The notes under the pieces are model-generated. The model saw only the letters and a list, made by a program, of their open reading frames with translations. It did not search any database and was not told the origin of the DNA. From NCBI RefSeq assembly GCF_003119195.2, contig NZ_CP022253.1, forward strand, positions 886,001-950,000: a stretch of 64,000 bases of DNA, read 5' to 3'. Positions 62,654-64,000 of this stretch are shown here, in pieces. This stretch comes from Azospirillum baldaniorum (GTDB lineage: Bacteria > Pseudomonadota > Alphaproteobacteria > Azospirillales > Azospirillaceae). Within the stretch, counting starts at the first letter, position 1; each line of letters opens with the position of its first letter. The position numbers and the translations under genes were made by a program.

Positions 62654-62741
62654 TGCCCCCCTCCCAACCTCCCCCCGCTTCGCAGGGGGAGGAGCTTGAT
62701 TCCCTCCCCTGCGTTAGCGGGGGAGGGTCAGGGTGGGGGCA
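62654..62741. repeat. GC-rich double-palindrome element (family A), copy 2
   Basis: It repeats the order of the copy at 57231-57313: CCCCCCTCCCAACCTCC, then GCTTCGC, GGGGGAGGAG, CCCTCCCCTGCG, GCGGGGGAGGG, and GGGTGGGGGC. The two copies are about 85% alike by eye. It sits between the MxaJ-like and SoxYZ-like genes. Confidence 0.8.
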
Positions 62742-62786
62742 AGCGCCCACAGAAGAACAACGACGCAAGGGAGGGGGAAAACCGCC

Positions 62787-63599
62787 ATGAACCGCCATCT
62801 CGCCGCCGCGGCGCTCCTGGCCGCGCTCTCCAGCCCGGCTTATGCCGGCCCGCCGGACCCCGCCGACCCGCTCGCCTCGGTCATGTGGGACGTGCTGCGG
62901 CCGGAACTGTTCGGCACCGCCCCCGTGCAATTCGACGACCGTGTGACCGTCACCGCCCCCGACAACGCCGAGAACGCCGCCGCCGTCCCGGTGATGGCCG
63001 ACGCCACGGCGCTGGGCGCGGTGGAGGAGATGGTGCTGTTCGCCGACCTCAACCCCTTCCCGGTCATCCTGCGCTTCCTGCCGCTGGCGGCGAAGCCGGT
63101 GATCGCCACGCGCTTCAAGGTGCAGCAGGCGACACCGCTGCGCGCCGCCGCCCGCACGCCGGACGGCGTCTGGCACATCGGCGGCAAGCTGCTCGACGCG
63201 GCGGGGGGCGGCTGCACCGCGCCGCCCGCGAGCTACGCCGCCGCCGACTGGGCCGACCATGTGGGCGAGGTGCAAGGCCGCGCCTGGGCGCCGACCGGAG
63301 AGGGCGCCGGTGAGAACAAGGCGACGCGCGTCCGCTTCCTCGTCCGCCACCCCATGGACACCGGGCTGGTCGCCGGCATCCCCGCCTATTTCATCGAGGC
63401 GCTGACCCTGCGCGATGCCGACGGGCGGGCGCTGGCCCGGCTCCAGACGGCGGAACCGCTGTCCGAAAACCCCGTCTTCACTCTGGAGGTTCAGCCCGGA
63501 GCGGGCGCGCGCAGCCTGACGCTCGACGGGCGCGACAACCAGGGCGGCGAGGTCAAGGCGGCCATCCCGCTGCCTTGGGTGCAGGGAGCGCTGCCATGA
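62787..63599 (+). CDS. quinoprotein dehydrogenase-associated SoxYZ-like carrier protein
   Basis: The ATG at 62787 follows GGGAGGGGG and gives 270 residues. A signal peptide (ends AYA-GP) precedes fused SoxY-like (about 30-145) and SoxZ-like (about 160-268) domains. The carrier Cys is Cys143 in AGGGCTAPPAS; in sulfur-oxidising SoxY the swinging arm is at the very C-terminus, here it is in the middle of a fusion. The family is thought to serve a sulfur-linked relay with the next gene's metallohydrolase. It acts in the periplasm. Confidence 0.85.
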   Translation: MNRHLAAAALLAALSSPAYAGPPDPADPLASVMWDVLRPELFGTAPVQFDDRVTVTAPDNAENAAAVPVMADATALGAVEEMVLFADLNPFPVILRFLPLAAKPVIATRFKVQQATPLRAAARTPDGVWHIGGKLLDAAGGGCTAPPASYAAADWADHVGEVQGRAWAPTGEGAGENKATRVRFLVRHPMDTGLVAGIPAYFIEALTLRDADGRALARLQTAEPLSENPVFTLEVQPGAGARSLTLDGRDNQGGEVKAAIPLPWVQGALP

Positions 63600-64000
63600 G
63601 AGCGCTCGTCGCGCTTCTCCTGCTGGTCGTCTCCGCCGCGCCGGGCTGGGCCGCCGGCCCGCTGACCTACACTCTGAAGCCCGTGGCCGTCGCGCCGGAC
63701 ACCTGGGTCTTCGAGGGAACGCGGGAGCATTTCACCCGAACCAACGGCGGCAACATCCTCAACCCCGGCTTCATCGTGACCGACGACGGAGTGATCGTGA
63801 TCCAGACCGGCCCGTCGCGCCGCTTCGGCGAGGAGATGCGCGCTGCCATCGCCACGGTCACCGACAAGCCGATCCGCAAGGTCTTCATCAGCAACCTGCA
63901 CCCCGACTATTGGCTGGGCAACCGCGCCTTCGCCGACGTGCCCATCGCCGCACTTCCCGGCACCATCGAGGGCATCAAGGCCGAGGGGCAGGGGATGACG
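63596..64000 (+). CDS. quinoprotein relay-system metallohydrolase (metallo-beta-lactamase fold), cut by the window edge
   Basis: The ATG at 63596 overlaps the SoxYZ-like stop and opens a frame that leaves the window after 135 residues. A signal peptide (ends GWA-AG) and the metal-binding segment NLHPDYWLGN (His102, Asp104) identify the metallo-beta-lactamase fold. SoxH-type members are encoded with the SoxYZ-like carrier. The C-terminal part is missing here, so the subfamily cannot be settled. Confidence 0.82.
   Translation, partial: MRALVALLLLVVSAAPGWAAGPLTYTLKPVAVAPDTWVFEGTREHFTRTNGGNILNPGFIVTDDGVIVIQTGPSRRFGEEMRAAIATVTDKPIRKVFISNLHPDYWLGNRAFADVPIAALPGTIEGIKAEGQGMT

Overview
The window is visibly GC-rich throughout and has short intergenic gaps and many ATGA stop/start overlaps. 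Its gene content (carB-greA pair, Irr-type operator, DUF4170, c-type cytochromes, a PQQ-dependent alcohol-oxidation locus) fits an alphaproteobacterium, most likely Azospirillum or a close rhodospirillalean relative. The genus is inferred from gene style; no rRNA or marker comparison was possible. I see no tRNA, rRNA, transposase or CRISPR array.

Region 1 (1-15516) is a Srf-type system. One minus-strand operon encodes a vWA protein carrying a duplicated SrfA-like domain, SrfA, SrfB (actin/Hsp70-like ATPase), SrfC (P-loop GTPase-like), a Sel1-repeat membrane protein, a secreted vWA protein and an ABC exporter-type ATPase plus permease (cut by the window edge). A membrane-anchored trypsin-like protease is divergent to it. 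Two similar promoters (TTGTAA boxes) precede the operon and srfB. The job of Srf systems is not established, so this is the best candidate for an undescribed machine here: cytoplasmic NTPases coupled to periplasmic vWA domains and an ABC transporter.

Region 2 (15.5-33.4 kb) is mostly housekeeping and envelope genes: metallophosphoesterase, DUF4170, cytochrome b and cytochrome c', aspartate aminotransferase, NhaA, an EF-G paralogue without the catalytic His, a ketopantoate reductase-like protein, a cache-domain protein, Dps under an Irr-box-like operator, DoxX, thioredoxin reductase, two 2OG-Fe(II) oxygenases, an ELM1-like protein, an Lrp regulator, two serine hydrolases and greA.

Region 3 (33.4-50.6 kb) holds carB, two PAS-domain genes, an MgtC-like protein, a DinB-like protein and a soluble FtsK translocase overlapping a PAS gene. 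It also holds an AT-rich patch with a 32-codon ORF followed by two paralogous proteins of unknown family, msrA, a membrane-tethered sigma-1.1-like protein, a SpoU methyltransferase, an SDR, a YqaA-type protein, a cytochrome c and a ModE-like regulator.

Region 4 (50.9-64 kb) is an alcohol-oxidation locus: aldehyde dehydrogenase plus DUF779, a FIST protein plus hybrid histidine kinase, and the accessory set for PQQ-dependent (quinoprotein) dehydrogenases. That set is an ABC transporter, a YVTN beta-propeller, two substrate-binding proteins, a PedF-type cytochrome, a SoxYZ-like carrier and a metallohydrolase cut by the window edge. The quinoprotein dehydrogenase itself is not in the window. A near-identical 18-bp motif lies upstream of the aldehyde dehydrogenase and the cytochrome operon, suggesting a common regulator. 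Two families of GC-rich palindromic intergenic repeats occur in the window.
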